Positions 1 to 12,288 of a stretch of DNA of 47,298 nucleotides are shown in pieces. The translations under genes were made by a program, and so were the position numbers. The notes under the pieces were generated by a model. The model saw nothing but the letters and a program-made list of their open reading frames with translations. It did not search any database and was not told the DNA's origin. This stretch comes from Nitrospirales bacterium (GTDB lineage: Bacteria; Nitrospirota; Nitrospiria; Nitrospirales; UBA8639): the NCBI GenBank assembly GCA_021604365.1, contig BQIZ01000007.1, positions 1 through 47,298 of the forward strand, read 5' to 3'. Position 1 is the stretch's first letter. The number at the start of each line of letters is the position of its first letter.

Positions 1-207
1 GCGGAGATCTGGGCCGTGCGTGTGGGCCAGGATGGCACCCTCTTCGACACCAGCCTCAGTGACAAGTTCAGGCGCCCAAACTGTAAACGCTGGCGCGAGA
101 AGGTTTCCTGCCCGAGCGACCAAATCGCCATTGGCTTTGAGGCCACCTATGGCGATGGCGGTTTTGCCGGCTTGCGGCTTCGTTGTAAGGCCGTCGGGCC
201 GAAGTAG
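1..207 (+). CDS. C-terminal end of an uncharacterised protein (5' end outside window)
   Basis: Frame 1 is open from base 1 (AEIWAVRVGQDG...) to a stop at about 207; ends CPSDQIAIGFEATYGDGGFAGLRLRCKAVGPK. Confidence 0.5.
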   Translation, partial: AEIWAVRVGQDGTLFDTSLSDKFRRPNCKRWREKVSCPSDQIAIGFEATYGDGGFAGLRLRCKAVGPK

Positions 208-328
208 CGACTACACACGGTCAGCCTGGGAAATCCTGCGCCTTGCCATTGTAGATAATGGATTGACGTGACTGCGGATCGTTTCGACGATGAAACCGAG
301 AACACACGCTTAAAGAGTTTCTCCATCA

Positions 329-367
329 CGTATCTGATTGGATACAAGGTCGTATCTGATTGGATAC
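329..367. repeat. Tandem 17-bp repeat CGTATCTGATTGGATAC (329-345 and 351-367), each containing GTATC-N6-GATAC
   Basis: Direct reading: two identical 17-mers with 22-bp period. Confidence 0.85.
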
Positions 368-663
368 GCCATCGATCACTCTACATAAATTCCATTTTCC
401 ATTGGCGTTCCTTTTGTTTCATTCTTTTTCTATAATTCCGCTGGTTTGTCATCTGTTCGCTCAGTGGGGGGAGAGTCTTCGATTGCGCTCGCATGAATCT
501 TGAGTTTCCGGTAGGCATGAACGGGACCGTGGCCGGCATTATTTCCAATTGAACCTATGGCATTGTTCAACCAAACATATTTTCTTACCCATGAGAAATG
601 AGATGAAGCAGAAAAGCCCCATCCGGCAATTGTCTTGTTCCAGGAAACATTCGCGAGTAAATC

Positions 664-3600
664 ATGTCCTTTGAAAAAAGTGATGACTCCAAAATTCCTA
701 TTACGGGGTTATTGATACTGCTCACCGTACTGGGAGGAATTCTGTTTTACCAACAACCGTTTAAAAGTGATCGGCCCGTTAATGGACAACAAAACAAGGC
801 GGTGATCGTTGGTGACAAGCGGGTTCAAAGCCGTCTGTGGCAAGACCCTTTCGCATCGGTGAAGGCTCATAAAAATGTCGAATCCAATGCCAACCAGTCT
901 CAGCCTGTGGCTCCGTCACCCCAAGGTCCTCTCAATGCTTCCCAGGCCAAAAACCACCATAATTTGCTCAGTCAGTTGCATGAGATTACGAAGACCATAG
1001 GGAAACCCACACCAACATTCAAAGTCCTGATTGTCGTGACAGAAGGGACTCCCTTTGCCTCCGGAACAGAATACCGGTTACGCCATCGTTATGCGGTGGT
1101 GTCCGCTCTGGGGGAGGCCGGATATATTCCTGAAGAAGGAGAATTTTTCCGGTATTTTGGGTGGGACCGCACACAGTTTCAAGGAGAAGGCATCTGCTGG
1201 GATGAGAGTTGCCCCCCCCTTGATGTGCCTCTCGAATGGTTTAAACCAGACGACAAGTCAAAAGATCACGTGCTTATCTTATGGGTCAAGGATCAAGACC
1301 TTGATAAAAAGCCCTTGGCATCTCTTGAAGGCCTTGTTGCCTTTGTGAAGGAATCGGCACCAGACTCTCATAAGAACCCAAGTGGTACAGATTCATTTCC
1401 TTTCGCCAAGCCGTTTACGGTTTTAGGCCCGTTTCATTCCGGGACTTTACGCGCCATGATCGGTGAAGCGCTCGCAAAACAGAGTCAGGATTCTTCCTCC
1501 ACCCATCCAATAGAGGGTTCGCACGCGATTGAATACCTTTCTTTCTCCGCCACGGCGTCTGATGCCGTTCTTTTTGAAGGTTTCCCTATTGGGCGAGAAG
1601 AGTGTTTGAGTGAAGCCACATGCTGGGAATATATGAGGTCCTTGGACTTTGATGTGCATCGTGTCATCGGAACCGATGAAGAACTGGCCAGAACACTCGT
1701 CGAGGAATTAACGAAACGAAAGGTGGACCTTCAAAAGGGACATGATCATATTGCCTTGATCGGCGAGTGGGATACCCTCTATGGGCGTAAATTGCCACTG
1801 ACCTTTCTTGAGGTGGCAAAAAATACTCCTGATCTTGATTTTATGACTAAAATTGAAAATTTAGCAGACGTCGGCTGGCCGGATTGGGCCCATCGCTATA
1901 GCTACCTTCGTGGAATTGACGGTGAACTTCCTCAGAATATGAAAGGCTCTGACGGAACATCCAAGGATGACGGAACCGTTTCCCAAAACTTTTTTAAAAT
2001 AAATAAGGGTCTTGAACGCCCCGAAGGCCCAGCCCAATTCGATTACCTGAGGCGTTTGGCCTTACAAATCAAAGTTGAAGATGAAAAAATTCGTGAACGG
2101 TGTATGGACAAGGTGGGGGAAGGATCGTGGCCCATCTGTCCAGGCTTTAAGGCCATGGGCATTTTGGCAGGAGATGTCTATGACAAACTGCTGCTCCTCC
2201 AAGCCTTGCGAACGGAATTTCCCGGGGTCATTTTCTTTACCACCGATCTTGATACCCGCCTCATCCATCCGGCCCAATATCAATGGACTCGAAATCTTCT
2301 GATTGCTTCCCATTTTGGCCTACGTCTTCACGACCAGGTGCAAGGCTCGATTCCCCCGTTTCGTGATGCCTATCAAACCTCGTTATTCTTATCCACGTTG
2401 CTGGCTCTTGACCCCGTCACCGTCTGTCGGATGGCTCCCTCCTTTTTTTCTCATGGGGCATGCGACCAGTCACCAGACACCCACACCTATGAAAGAGCGC
2501 CGAGAGTCTTCGAGGTCGGACTCACAGGCGCGTACGACCTGAGTGCCGCTCCCAACACCATTCATGCGGCAAGACCAGACTTTGAAGATGGAAAGCCGGC
2601 TTCCCTTATTGGCTTGCGAACGTTCTTGCTGCTGGGATGTATTGTCTTTGGTAGTTGGGTGATTTATGCGGCCATGAGCCGGAGAGCAATGTTTCTTGCC
2701 AAGACGACGTGCAAGTCCCACATGTTCTGGATGTTCTTGGTCGCAGTCGTCGGTATCTATTGCTCGCTTTTTGTGTCCATCACCAATCAACTCCAACATG
2801 GAGAACCGTTTGTCTGGCTGGAAGGCATCAGTGTCTGGCCAACTGAATTACTCCGGTTAGCGGCGTTCTTTTTGAGTCTCTTATTTCTTTGCCGAGGATA
2901 CAGAACCCTTCAGGCCAAATTTCGTCAAATGGAAGCGGAATTCCAACTCCATCCAGGACAATGTTCAGGATGGTTCGAATGGAAAAAATGGATGGAATTC
3001 GGCCCTGATACTTTAGGGAGTCGCGTATCCCCCAAGAATACCGTCCGCGAATGCTGGGAAGTCTATACCGCATTAATGAGCCTCAAATGCGCAGGATCCC
3101 GTGTGGTCGTTCAGACGGCTGTCTACCTGTTTCTTTTTGCCTGTCCGATCTTTTTTCTCATTGGATTTCCAACCACCCCTTGCCGGGATGAGACCTGTTT
3201 CATGTGGGATAAGGGGATTCTATTAGTGAGCGTGATCACTATGTGGCTCCTGGTGTTTTTTGTGGTGTATGCGACACGGCTTTGTGCCCGGATGGTGGAT
3301 TGGGTTTTACAAAACGGCGTTGAATGGCCCTCTCGGCATACGATACGGGAACCCTGGTTCCACAGTTCACTGACCATTTCCCTGGCCCATATCCAACAGA
3401 GTCTGCGGTTTTGTGGCCAGCTCACAGAAGTGGTCGGAACCTTAATCTATTATCCCTTTATCATCGTCTTGGTCATGATTGTGTCGCGCTCTTCGTTTTT
3501 TGATGACTGGGATCTTCCAATCAGCCTACTTCTCGTGATAGGGAGCAACCTTGGGTTGGCAATATTTTCAGCCCTCCATTTTCGGCAAACGGCTGAACAC

Positions 3601-3813
3601 GCACGGGGACGAGTGCTCAATGAGCTGTCATTCATGTTGAGCACGAGTTCAGGCTCGACACGAAAGACCCAAGTGCAGAAGGTCATCAGCGAGGTCCAGA
3701 ACTTTAGGAAAGGGGCGTTTTCCCCATTTGCCGAACAGCCCATTCTGAAGGCATTTGCCATTCCGTCGGGAGGCTATTTCTTAATGATCTTCATTGAATA
3801 TCTTGGAAGGTGA
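664..3813 (+). CDS. Large membrane protein of unknown function (1049 aa; N-terminal TM, large soluble part, several C-terminal TM segments)
   Basis: Long ORF; hydrophobic segments at ITGLLILLTVLGGILFY and from about residue 650 onward; no family recognised. Confidence 0.85.
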   Translation: MSFEKSDDSKIPITGLLILLTVLGGILFYQQPFKSDRPVNGQQNKAVIVGDKRVQSRLWQDPFASVKAHKNVESNANQSQPVAPSPQGPLNASQAKNHHNLLSQLHEITKTIGKPTPTFKVLIVVTEGTPFASGTEYRLRHRYAVVSALGEAGYIPEEGEFFRYFGWDRTQFQGEGICWDESCPPLDVPLEWFKPDDKSKDHVLILWVKDQDLDKKPLASLEGLVAFVKESAPDSHKNPSGTDSFPFAKPFTVLGPFHSGTLRAMIGEALAKQSQDSSSTHPIEGSHAIEYLSFSATASDAVLFEGFPIGREECLSEATCWEYMRSLDFDVHRVIGTDEELARTLVEELTKRKVDLQKGHDHIALIGEWDTLYGRKLPLTFLEVAKNTPDLDFMTKIENLADVGWPDWAHRYSYLRGIDGELPQNMKGSDGTSKDDGTVSQNFFKINKGLERPEGPAQFDYLRRLALQIKVEDEKIRERCMDKVGEGSWPICPGFKAMGILAGDVYDKLLLLQALRTEFPGVIFFTTDLDTRLIHPAQYQWTRNLLIASHFGLRLHDQVQGSIPPFRDAYQTSLFLSTLLALDPVTVCRMAPSFFSHGACDQSPDTHTYERAPRVFEVGLTGAYDLSAAPNTIHAARPDFEDGKPASLIGLRTFLLLGCIVFGSWVIYAAMSRRAMFLAKTTCKSHMFWMFLVAVVGIYCSLFVSITNQLQHGEPFVWLEGISVWPTELLRLAAFFLSLLFLCRGYRTLQAKFRQMEAEFQLHPGQCSGWFEWKKWMEFGPDTLGSRVSPKNTVRECWEVYTALMSLKCAGSRVVVQTAVYLFLFACPIFFLIGFPTTPCRDETCFMWDKGILLVSVITMWLLVFFVVYATRLCARMVDWVLQNGVEWPSRHTIREPWFHSSLTISLAHIQQSLRFCGQLTEVVGTLIYYPFIIVLVMIVSRSSFFDDWDLPISLLLVIGSNLGLAIFSALHFRQTAEHARGRVLNELSFMLSTSSGSTRKTQVQKVISEVQNFRKGAFSPFAEQPILKAFAIPSGGYFLMIFIEYLGR

Positions 3814-3842
3814 AATGAGGAGAAGACTTTAAAGAGGACTAT

Positions 3843-3877
3843 TCAACGGGGAGAACAAAGACCTTTCTCCCCGTTGA
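3843..3877. terminator. Perfect 12-bp stem hairpin TCAACGGGGAGA-N11-TCTCCCCGTTGA between convergent genes
   Basis: Direct reading of inverted repeat; no clear poly-T tract. Confidence 0.6.
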
Positions 3878-3899
3878 GAGGTAGGGAATCGTAATGGTG

Positions 3900-6500
<2,601 letters not shown>

Positions 6501-6672
6501 TAGCTTCTCCCCGAAAAAAGAATGAATAGATGAAAAATTTCCCTCTCACTCTATGAGATAACAATCCCTGGATCGTTTTCAACCCCTCTGGACTGATTCA
6601 CACCCGATATTCCCCCTACTGCTGGAAACACCCAGAGGACACGAAGTGTGAAAAAGGTCTATCGCGGAGCCG

Positions 6673-8307
6673 CTAGGAGGGTGACGAGCACAGAATGCGG
6701 TCGTACAACTGATGCACCCTGGTGGTATGTCGACGATAGTCGCTCAGAAACGCTTCCATGGCCTGGGCAACGGTGACCTGTTTGAGGTAACCCATTCTGA
6801 CGGCACATCTGGCAATCTCTTCAGACTTGCTCGGAAGCAGATGCGTTTGAAATTCATGAACCATTTGAAGTTTGTTCTCAAGATTTCTCAGAAACACATA
6901 CGACTCTTTTAGGAGGCGAGCGTCCTGTGCCGTCAGCTTCTCAATGTGCGTCAACTTCACCAACGCTTTGAGTGTTTGCCGGTCGCGGATTGTGGGATAC
7001 GCCTGTCCCCAACGCAGTTGAAGAGCTTGCACAATAAACTCTATTTCCCGAATGCCTCCGATGCCCAGCTTGACATGCCGGTCGACTTCCCCCCGTCGAA
7101 TCATTTTGGAAAGAATTTGTGACCGGAGTGATTGGATGGCTGGAAAAACCTCATCTTCGGCTTCTTCATTCCCATAGACAAACTCTGTCAACCCTTTGAT
7201 TAACGATTGCCCCACACGAAGGTTTCCGGCAATGGGCTTGGCTTTGAGAAAGGCCAGGCGTTCCCAGGTTCGGCCTCGACCCGCGTAATAATGGAGGGCA
7301 TCCTCAAGGGACGAGGCCAATGGCCCGACCACCCCTTCCGGACGAAGACGGAGATCGACGCGAAACAAGGCGCCTTCGGCTGTTGGCGCCGTCAAAACCG
7401 CCGTAAGTTCCCTGGCCAAAGTTTCACAATACAGGGCACGCGCAATACTGGTTTGTCCCCTCCCCGCTTCCGTCTTTCCTTCTGGCGCATGGTACACATA
7501 AATCAGATCGACATCCGAGCTGTAATTCAGCTCCCAGCCTCCGAGTTTCCCCATGGCCAGCACGGAAAAACCATCAGCCTTTTTCCCGGTCGGTCCCCCC
7601 CCTCCAAAATCGCCAAACCGCTGGGTTAATTCCCGGTTCACCAGTTCATACACCGCCTGAATGATTATGGAGGCGAGATCCGATAACACGGTATAGGTTT
7701 CTACGGGCGTGGCGATCCCCAATAAATCGCGAATCCCGATTCGGAGCATTTCGCGCCGCTTCATCCGCCGTAACGCTTCACATTTTGCTTCAAAACTCGT
7801 CACGGTACCGAGGGCGGCCTGCACGTTGGCCCCAAGAGCAATCCGGGTCATCCGCCGGCGCAGGACCCCATCATCCTCGATCCAATACACTAATAGTGGA
7901 TCACGAATAAACGTTTGCGCCATGGCCGGACTATTCCCGAATGCCGTGCCCATCACTTCGACCACATGCGGAACCATTGCTAAATATTGATAGAGTTGAA
8001 GGCGTTGGATACCGGAGTCGACATACCGTTCCCATTCATTCATGGCCTGATCCGGATCCGCCGTACGCGCGACGCTGCGTAACACTGCGGGCAGAATGGT
8101 CGCCAGGGCCTTCCGGGTGACCGGTTCCCCCGCCATGGCCTGTAGGTTATGGTCGGCTCGTTTCCAGTCCTGTAGGCCATAGGCCTGAAGTATCCGGGCC
8201 ACGTCTTGCGTGATAAGTCCTGAAGCCAGGAGTAAAGGCGTGGGATCGGGAAGGGAAGCATCAGGAGCATCCCCCTCGGAGGCTGCGTGTGATTTGAAAG
8301 CGGTCAT
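6673..8307 (-). CDS. GlnE-type glutamine synthetase adenylyltransferase/deadenylylase half-protein (single nucleotidyltransferase domain)
   Basis: SVLAMGKLGGWELNYSSDVDLIYVY motif; LRPEGVVGPLASSLEDALHYYAGRGRTWERLAFLKAKPIAG; 544 aa. Confidence 0.85.
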   Translation of the reverse strand: MTAFKSHAASEGDAPDASLPDPTPLLLASGLITQDVARILQAYGLQDWKRADHNLQAMAGEPVTRKALATILPAVLRSVARTADPDQAMNEWERYVDSGIQRLQLYQYLAMVPHVVEVMGTAFGNSPAMAQTFIRDPLLVYWIEDDGVLRRRMTRIALGANVQAALGTVTSFEAKCEALRRMKRREMLRIGIRDLLGIATPVETYTVLSDLASIIIQAVYELVNRELTQRFGDFGGGGPTGKKADGFSVLAMGKLGGWELNYSSDVDLIYVYHAPEGKTEAGRGQTSIARALYCETLARELTAVLTAPTAEGALFRVDLRLRPEGVVGPLASSLEDALHYYAGRGRTWERLAFLKAKPIAGNLRVGQSLIKGLTEFVYGNEEAEDEVFPAIQSLRSQILSKMIRRGEVDRHVKLGIGGIREIEFIVQALQLRWGQAYPTIRDRQTLKALVKLTHIEKLTAQDARLLKESYVFLRNLENKLQMVHEFQTHLLPSKSEEIARCAVRMGYLKQVTVAQAMEAFLSDYRRHTTRVHQLYDRILCSSPS

Positions 8308-8380
8308 CGTGAAAAAAGAAAATTATACGGGAGCGCGTCCGACCTTACAATCCAACATTTTTTCAGTATACTCGGGCACC

Positions 8381-10627
8381 ATGACCGAAGCAGAGCGGAT
8401 CCAATCGTATCAAACCCAATGTCCTGATCTTCGTCCGGCCTTGATCAGAGATTTTGTTCAGCAGATGGACCCGGATTATTTTGAAAGCTTTCCTCCCGCC
8501 GCGATCCTGGAACATTTAGTCCTGGCAAACCAGCTCACGTTTGAACGACCCTGTGCGATCTCGATCCGGACTCTGCCCACCCGGCAATTTCAACTGACTC
8601 TGGTGGGTTACGATTATTTTTCCGAGTTTGCCACATTCTGTGGCGTCTTATCCTCCTTTGGGCTGGATATTCGAGAGGCCACAATTTTCACGTCGTTAGA
8701 AAAAATATCTCCAACTTTTCCCTCAACCCCATCACTTCAGGGTCTTACATCCACAGGCTCCTCCTCACAAGCGACTCGAGGGTTGACCCGGAAAATTGTC
8801 GTGGATGTCTTTCATGTGCAGGCTCTTGAAGATCTGAAATTTGCCGAACCCGAACAACGTGAGTTTCAAGAGATGGTGACGGCCCTTCTCGTCCTTCTTC
8901 AAAAGAATCAGATCCGGCAGGCCCGTCGACAGGTGAATCGCCGGCTCGTTGAGAATTTAGAGAACATGCGTCAAAAACCGACGGAGTTGGTCCATCCGGT
9001 CCACATCACATTTTCCAATCCGCGCGGCGGTCATGAAACTATTCTGGATATTAGCTCAACCGATACGCCGGCGTTTTTGTACACCTTTGCCAATGCCCTG
9101 GCCATGCGCGGGATCTATATTGTGAAAGCCAAGATTGAAGTCGCCAACCACCGCGTCCGCAACCGTCTCTACGTCCGCGGACGCCAAGGCGGAAAAATTC
9201 AGGGAAAAGGCGAACAACAGGAACTACGAACGGCGGCGACCTTACTCAAAGAATTCACCCATTATCTCAGGTGGGCACCGGACCCCGGGAAAGCGCTCGA
9301 TCATTTTGATCAATTCCTGGATCTATGGTTAGAGCAGGCGAATTCCCCCTCGCATGTCACCAAGCTGAGCCAGGCTTCCACGCTCGAACGACTGGCTCAA
9401 CTCTTTGGCAGCAGTGATTACCTGTGGGAGGATTTACTCCGACGGCAACATGACAATTTGTTGCCCATGATGAATCAATACCAAAAAGGCCCCCTGATTC
9501 AATCAAAATCTGTACTCAGCAAGGCCATCGAGCCGTTATTGCTGAAAGCCAAATCTCCTGTCCACAAAAAAGAGCGTTTGAATCAATGGAAAGACGAAGA
9601 ACTGTTTCGAATCGACATGCGTCATCTCCTGGAAAATAGTCCCCTCCCCGACTTTTCCGAGGCCCTGACCAATCTCGCTGATGTCATTCTCAACCAGGCC
9701 CTTCTGCATTCTCAACAGGCGATCAATCCGAAAGCCTCTCTCACCGCTCCTCCTTCGATGGCGATTTTTGGATTAGGAAAACTCGGAGGCGGCGAATTAG
9801 GGTATGCCTCGGATATCGAAATTCTGTTCGTCTATCACATGCCGGGCAAACCCTCGCGAGGCCAGACGGACCAGAAATCCTCAGATTATTTTGAACGCTG
9901 GGCGCAGGAATTTCTCCAATGGATTGAAGCCAAGCAGGAAGGCATTTTTCACCTGGATACCCGATTGCGCCCGCATGGGGAAAAAGGCCTCCTCGCTAAT
10001 TCCCTCCAAGAAATTCAGCGCTATTATGCGCCACAAGGTGGAGCCGCTCCTTTTGAACGACAGGCGTTACTCAAGCTCCGTTTTCTTGCTGGAAATCGTG
10101 CGGTAGGAAAAGCCGTTGAACGGCATCGTGACCAATTTGTGTATGCCCCCGACCCCTGGGATCTTCAGACGGCCCTCCATCTTCGTGAGCGTCAAATCAA
10201 AGAGTTGGTCCAGCCGGGAACTACGCATGTCAAATACGGAGCCGGTGGCCTGCTTGATGTGGAGTATACTGTGCAATATTTCCAACTCATGCACGGGCAC
10301 GACCATCCTTCCGTTCGCACGCCCAATACGCTGGAGGCTATCGATCACCTGAGCGGCGAAGGCCTGTTCACTCTTGAAGATGGGGCTCAGCTCAAAGACG
10401 ACTATCTGTATTTTCGACAACTCATTGATGGACTCAGAATAGTCCGTGGCCATGCCCAGGATCTTGTCCTGCCACCATCCGGTTCTGATGAAATGGTGTT
10501 TTTAGCTCGCCGGCTCGGGATGCTCACCACAAACTGGCTTCAGGGAGCCGACGACCTGGAGCATGCCATTCACACCAGAATGACGAAAATTCGCAAACAA
10601 TTCCTTCAACGGTTTCCCAAACAGTAA
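8381..10627 (+). CDS. GlnE-like nucleotidyltransferase with two N-terminal ACT-like domains
   Basis: AIFGLGKLGGGELGYASDIEILFVYH motif, LDTRLRPHGEKGLLANSLQEIQRYYAPQG, preceded by two ACT-like segments. Start placed at internal ATG 8381, because the ORF start at 8210 would overlap the divergent gene. Confidence 0.85.
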   Translation: MTEAERIQSYQTQCPDLRPALIRDFVQQMDPDYFESFPPAAILEHLVLANQLTFERPCAISIRTLPTRQFQLTLVGYDYFSEFATFCGVLSSFGLDIREATIFTSLEKISPTFPSTPSLQGLTSTGSSSQATRGLTRKIVVDVFHVQALEDLKFAEPEQREFQEMVTALLVLLQKNQIRQARRQVNRRLVENLENMRQKPTELVHPVHITFSNPRGGHETILDISSTDTPAFLYTFANALAMRGIYIVKAKIEVANHRVRNRLYVRGRQGGKIQGKGEQQELRTAATLLKEFTHYLRWAPDPGKALDHFDQFLDLWLEQANSPSHVTKLSQASTLERLAQLFGSSDYLWEDLLRRQHDNLLPMMNQYQKGPLIQSKSVLSKAIEPLLLKAKSPVHKKERLNQWKDEELFRIDMRHLLENSPLPDFSEALTNLADVILNQALLHSQQAINPKASLTAPPSMAIFGLGKLGGGELGYASDIEILFVYHMPGKPSRGQTDQKSSDYFERWAQEFLQWIEAKQEGIFHLDTRLRPHGEKGLLANSLQEIQRYYAPQGGAAPFERQALLKLRFLAGNRAVGKAVERHRDQFVYAPDPWDLQTALHLRERQIKELVQPGTTHVKYGAGGLLDVEYTVQYFQLMHGHDHPSVRTPNTLEAIDHLSGEGLFTLEDGAQLKDDYLYFRQLIDGLRIVRGHAQDLVLPPSGSDEMVFLARRLGMLTTNWLQGADDLEHAIHTRMTKIRKQFLQRFPKQ

Positions 10628-10695
10628 CGCCCGGGCATCAAAAGGAAATGTTGATCTCCTTCATATTGACTCACCCGGGCGTTAGACATCCGTTT

Positions 10696-10723
10696 GCCTT
10701 CCCCACAGGAACGCGGGGAAGGC
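10696..10723. terminator. Intrinsic terminator-like hairpin GCCTTCCCC-N10-GGGGAAGGC followed by CATTTTT
   Basis: Direct reading; lies between convergent glnE-like and glnA genes. Confidence 0.7.
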
Positions 10724-10736
10724 CATTTTTCAGCGC

Positions 10737-12146
10737 TTAGCAATCAAAGTACATAGCGTATTCATACGGGTGTGGCCTGACTCGAATGGCATCGATTTCA
10801 TTGGTCCGTTTATAGCCAATCCAGGCTTCCAGCAGGTCCTCGGAAAACACTCCGCCTTTCAGGAGAAATTCATGGTCATCCTCAAGAGCCTTTAAGGCCT
10901 GTTCCAGACTCGACGGTAATGAGGGAATATTCCCTAATTCCTCCGGCTCTAAGTCATAGAGATTTTTATCCATGGCTTCGCCCGGATGAATTTTATTTTG
11001 AATCCCGTCTAACCCGGCCATGAGCATGGCACTGAAGGCCAAATACACATTGCACGAGGGATCAGGGAACCGGACCTCAATGCGTTTGGCCTTGGGACTT
11101 GGCGAATACATGGGTATCCGGATGCCCGCTGAGCGGTTCCGACTGGAGTAGGCTAGCAACACCGGCGCTTCAAAGCCCGGGGTGAGCCGTTTATACGAGT
11201 TCGTAATCGGGTTGGTGAGCGCGGCTAACGCCGGCGCATGCTTGAGAATGCCGCCGATATAATACAGGCACATCTGCGACACACCCGCATATTCCTTCCC
11301 GGCAAACAATGGTTTCCCGTCTTTCCAGATACTCTGATGGGTATGCATTCCGGTGCCATTATCCCCGTAGAGCGGTTTGGGCATAAAAGTGACAGTTTTG
11401 TTATGTCGACGCGCGACATTGCGCACAATATATTTGTACATCATCATCTGATCGGCCATCTTGACCAGGGTGTCGAATCGAAGGTCGATTTCAGCTTGCC
11501 CTCCGGTGGCCACTTCATGATGATGTTTCTCCACCTTGATCCCGGCTTTTTCCATTTCCCGGCACATTTCCGACCGGATATCCTGTTGCGAGTCAACAGG
11601 GGCCACGGGGAAATATCCCTCCTTGTGACGCGGGCGGGATCCGAGGTTTACGCCATCTTTTCCGGAATTCCAAATGCCCTCTTCCGAGTCGACAAAGTAG
11701 TAACTGGAGTGACTGTTTTGATCGAACGACACGTGGTCAAAAATAAAAAATTCAGCTTCAGGCCCCCAAAAGGACACATCCCCGATTTTCGTGCTCTTGA
11801 GATATTGTTCCGCGCGAAGGGCCACTCCGCGTGGATCCCGCTCGTAGATGGTACGGGTAATCGGATCTTGCACGTCCCCCAGGATGCTTAACGTCGGAAT
11901 CTCCGTAAATGGATCCATGCGGGCGGTATTCGGATCAGGCACGATCAGCATGTCGCTGTTTTGGATCATTCGCCAGCCGCGGATAGAGGATCCATCAAAT
12001 CCTGAGCCCTCTTTAAATAAATCCAACGTTAATTCTGAGGTGGGAATCGAAAAATGCTGCCAGGTACCCATGAGATCGACAAACTTGACGTCGACCATTT
12101 CCACCTTGTTCTTTTTCGCAAAATCCAACACTTCTTTCGCGGTCAT
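10737..12146 (-). CDS. glnA: Glutamine synthetase type I
   Basis: [35 protein letters not shown], and conserved adenylylation-site context [10 protein letters not shown]. Confidence 0.97.
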   Translation of the reverse strand: MTAKEVLDFAKKNKVEMVDVKFVDLMGTWQHFSIPTSELTLDLFKEGSGFDGSSIRGWRMIQNSDMLIVPDPNTARMDPFTEIPTLSILGDVQDPITRTIYERDPRGVALRAEQYLKSTKIGDVSFWGPEAEFFIFDHVSFDQNSHSSYYFVDSEEGIWNSGKDGVNLGSRPRHKEGYFPVAPVDSQQDIRSEMCREMEKAGIKVEKHHHEVATGGQAEIDLRFDTLVKMADQMMMYKYIVRNVARRHNKTVTFMPKPLYGDNGTGMHTHQSIWKDGKPLFAGKEYAGVSQMCLYYIGGILKHAPALAALTNPITNSYKRLTPGFEAPVLLAYSSRNRSAGIRIPMYSPSPKAKRIEVRFPDPSCNVYLAFSAMLMAGLDGIQNKIHPGEAMDKNLYDLEPEELGNIPSLPSSLEQALKALEDDHEFLLKGGVFSEDLLEAWIGYKRTNEIDAIRVRPHPYEYAMYFDC

Positions 12147-12288
12147 TCAATACCTCCTTCGCAAGCACATCAGTTTATAAAAGGAATCCCACGCTCTCAC
12201 CGCCGCAACCACTGCCAGGCACTCATCAGAAGTGGATCAGAGGCAATGACCGTTCCACCGAATCATGCTCATCCACATCCCTCCTGCA

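Noticed and set aside
11238-11891. 217-aa plus-strand ORF opposite glnA
   Set aside because: Antisense shadow ORF; glnA in the opposite strand is unambiguous.
12180-12260. Possible sigma-54 promoter upstream of glnA (TGGCAGTGGTTGCGG on the minus strand)
   Set aside because: The GG-to-GC spacing is two bases shorter than the canonical -24/-12 spacing; not supportable.
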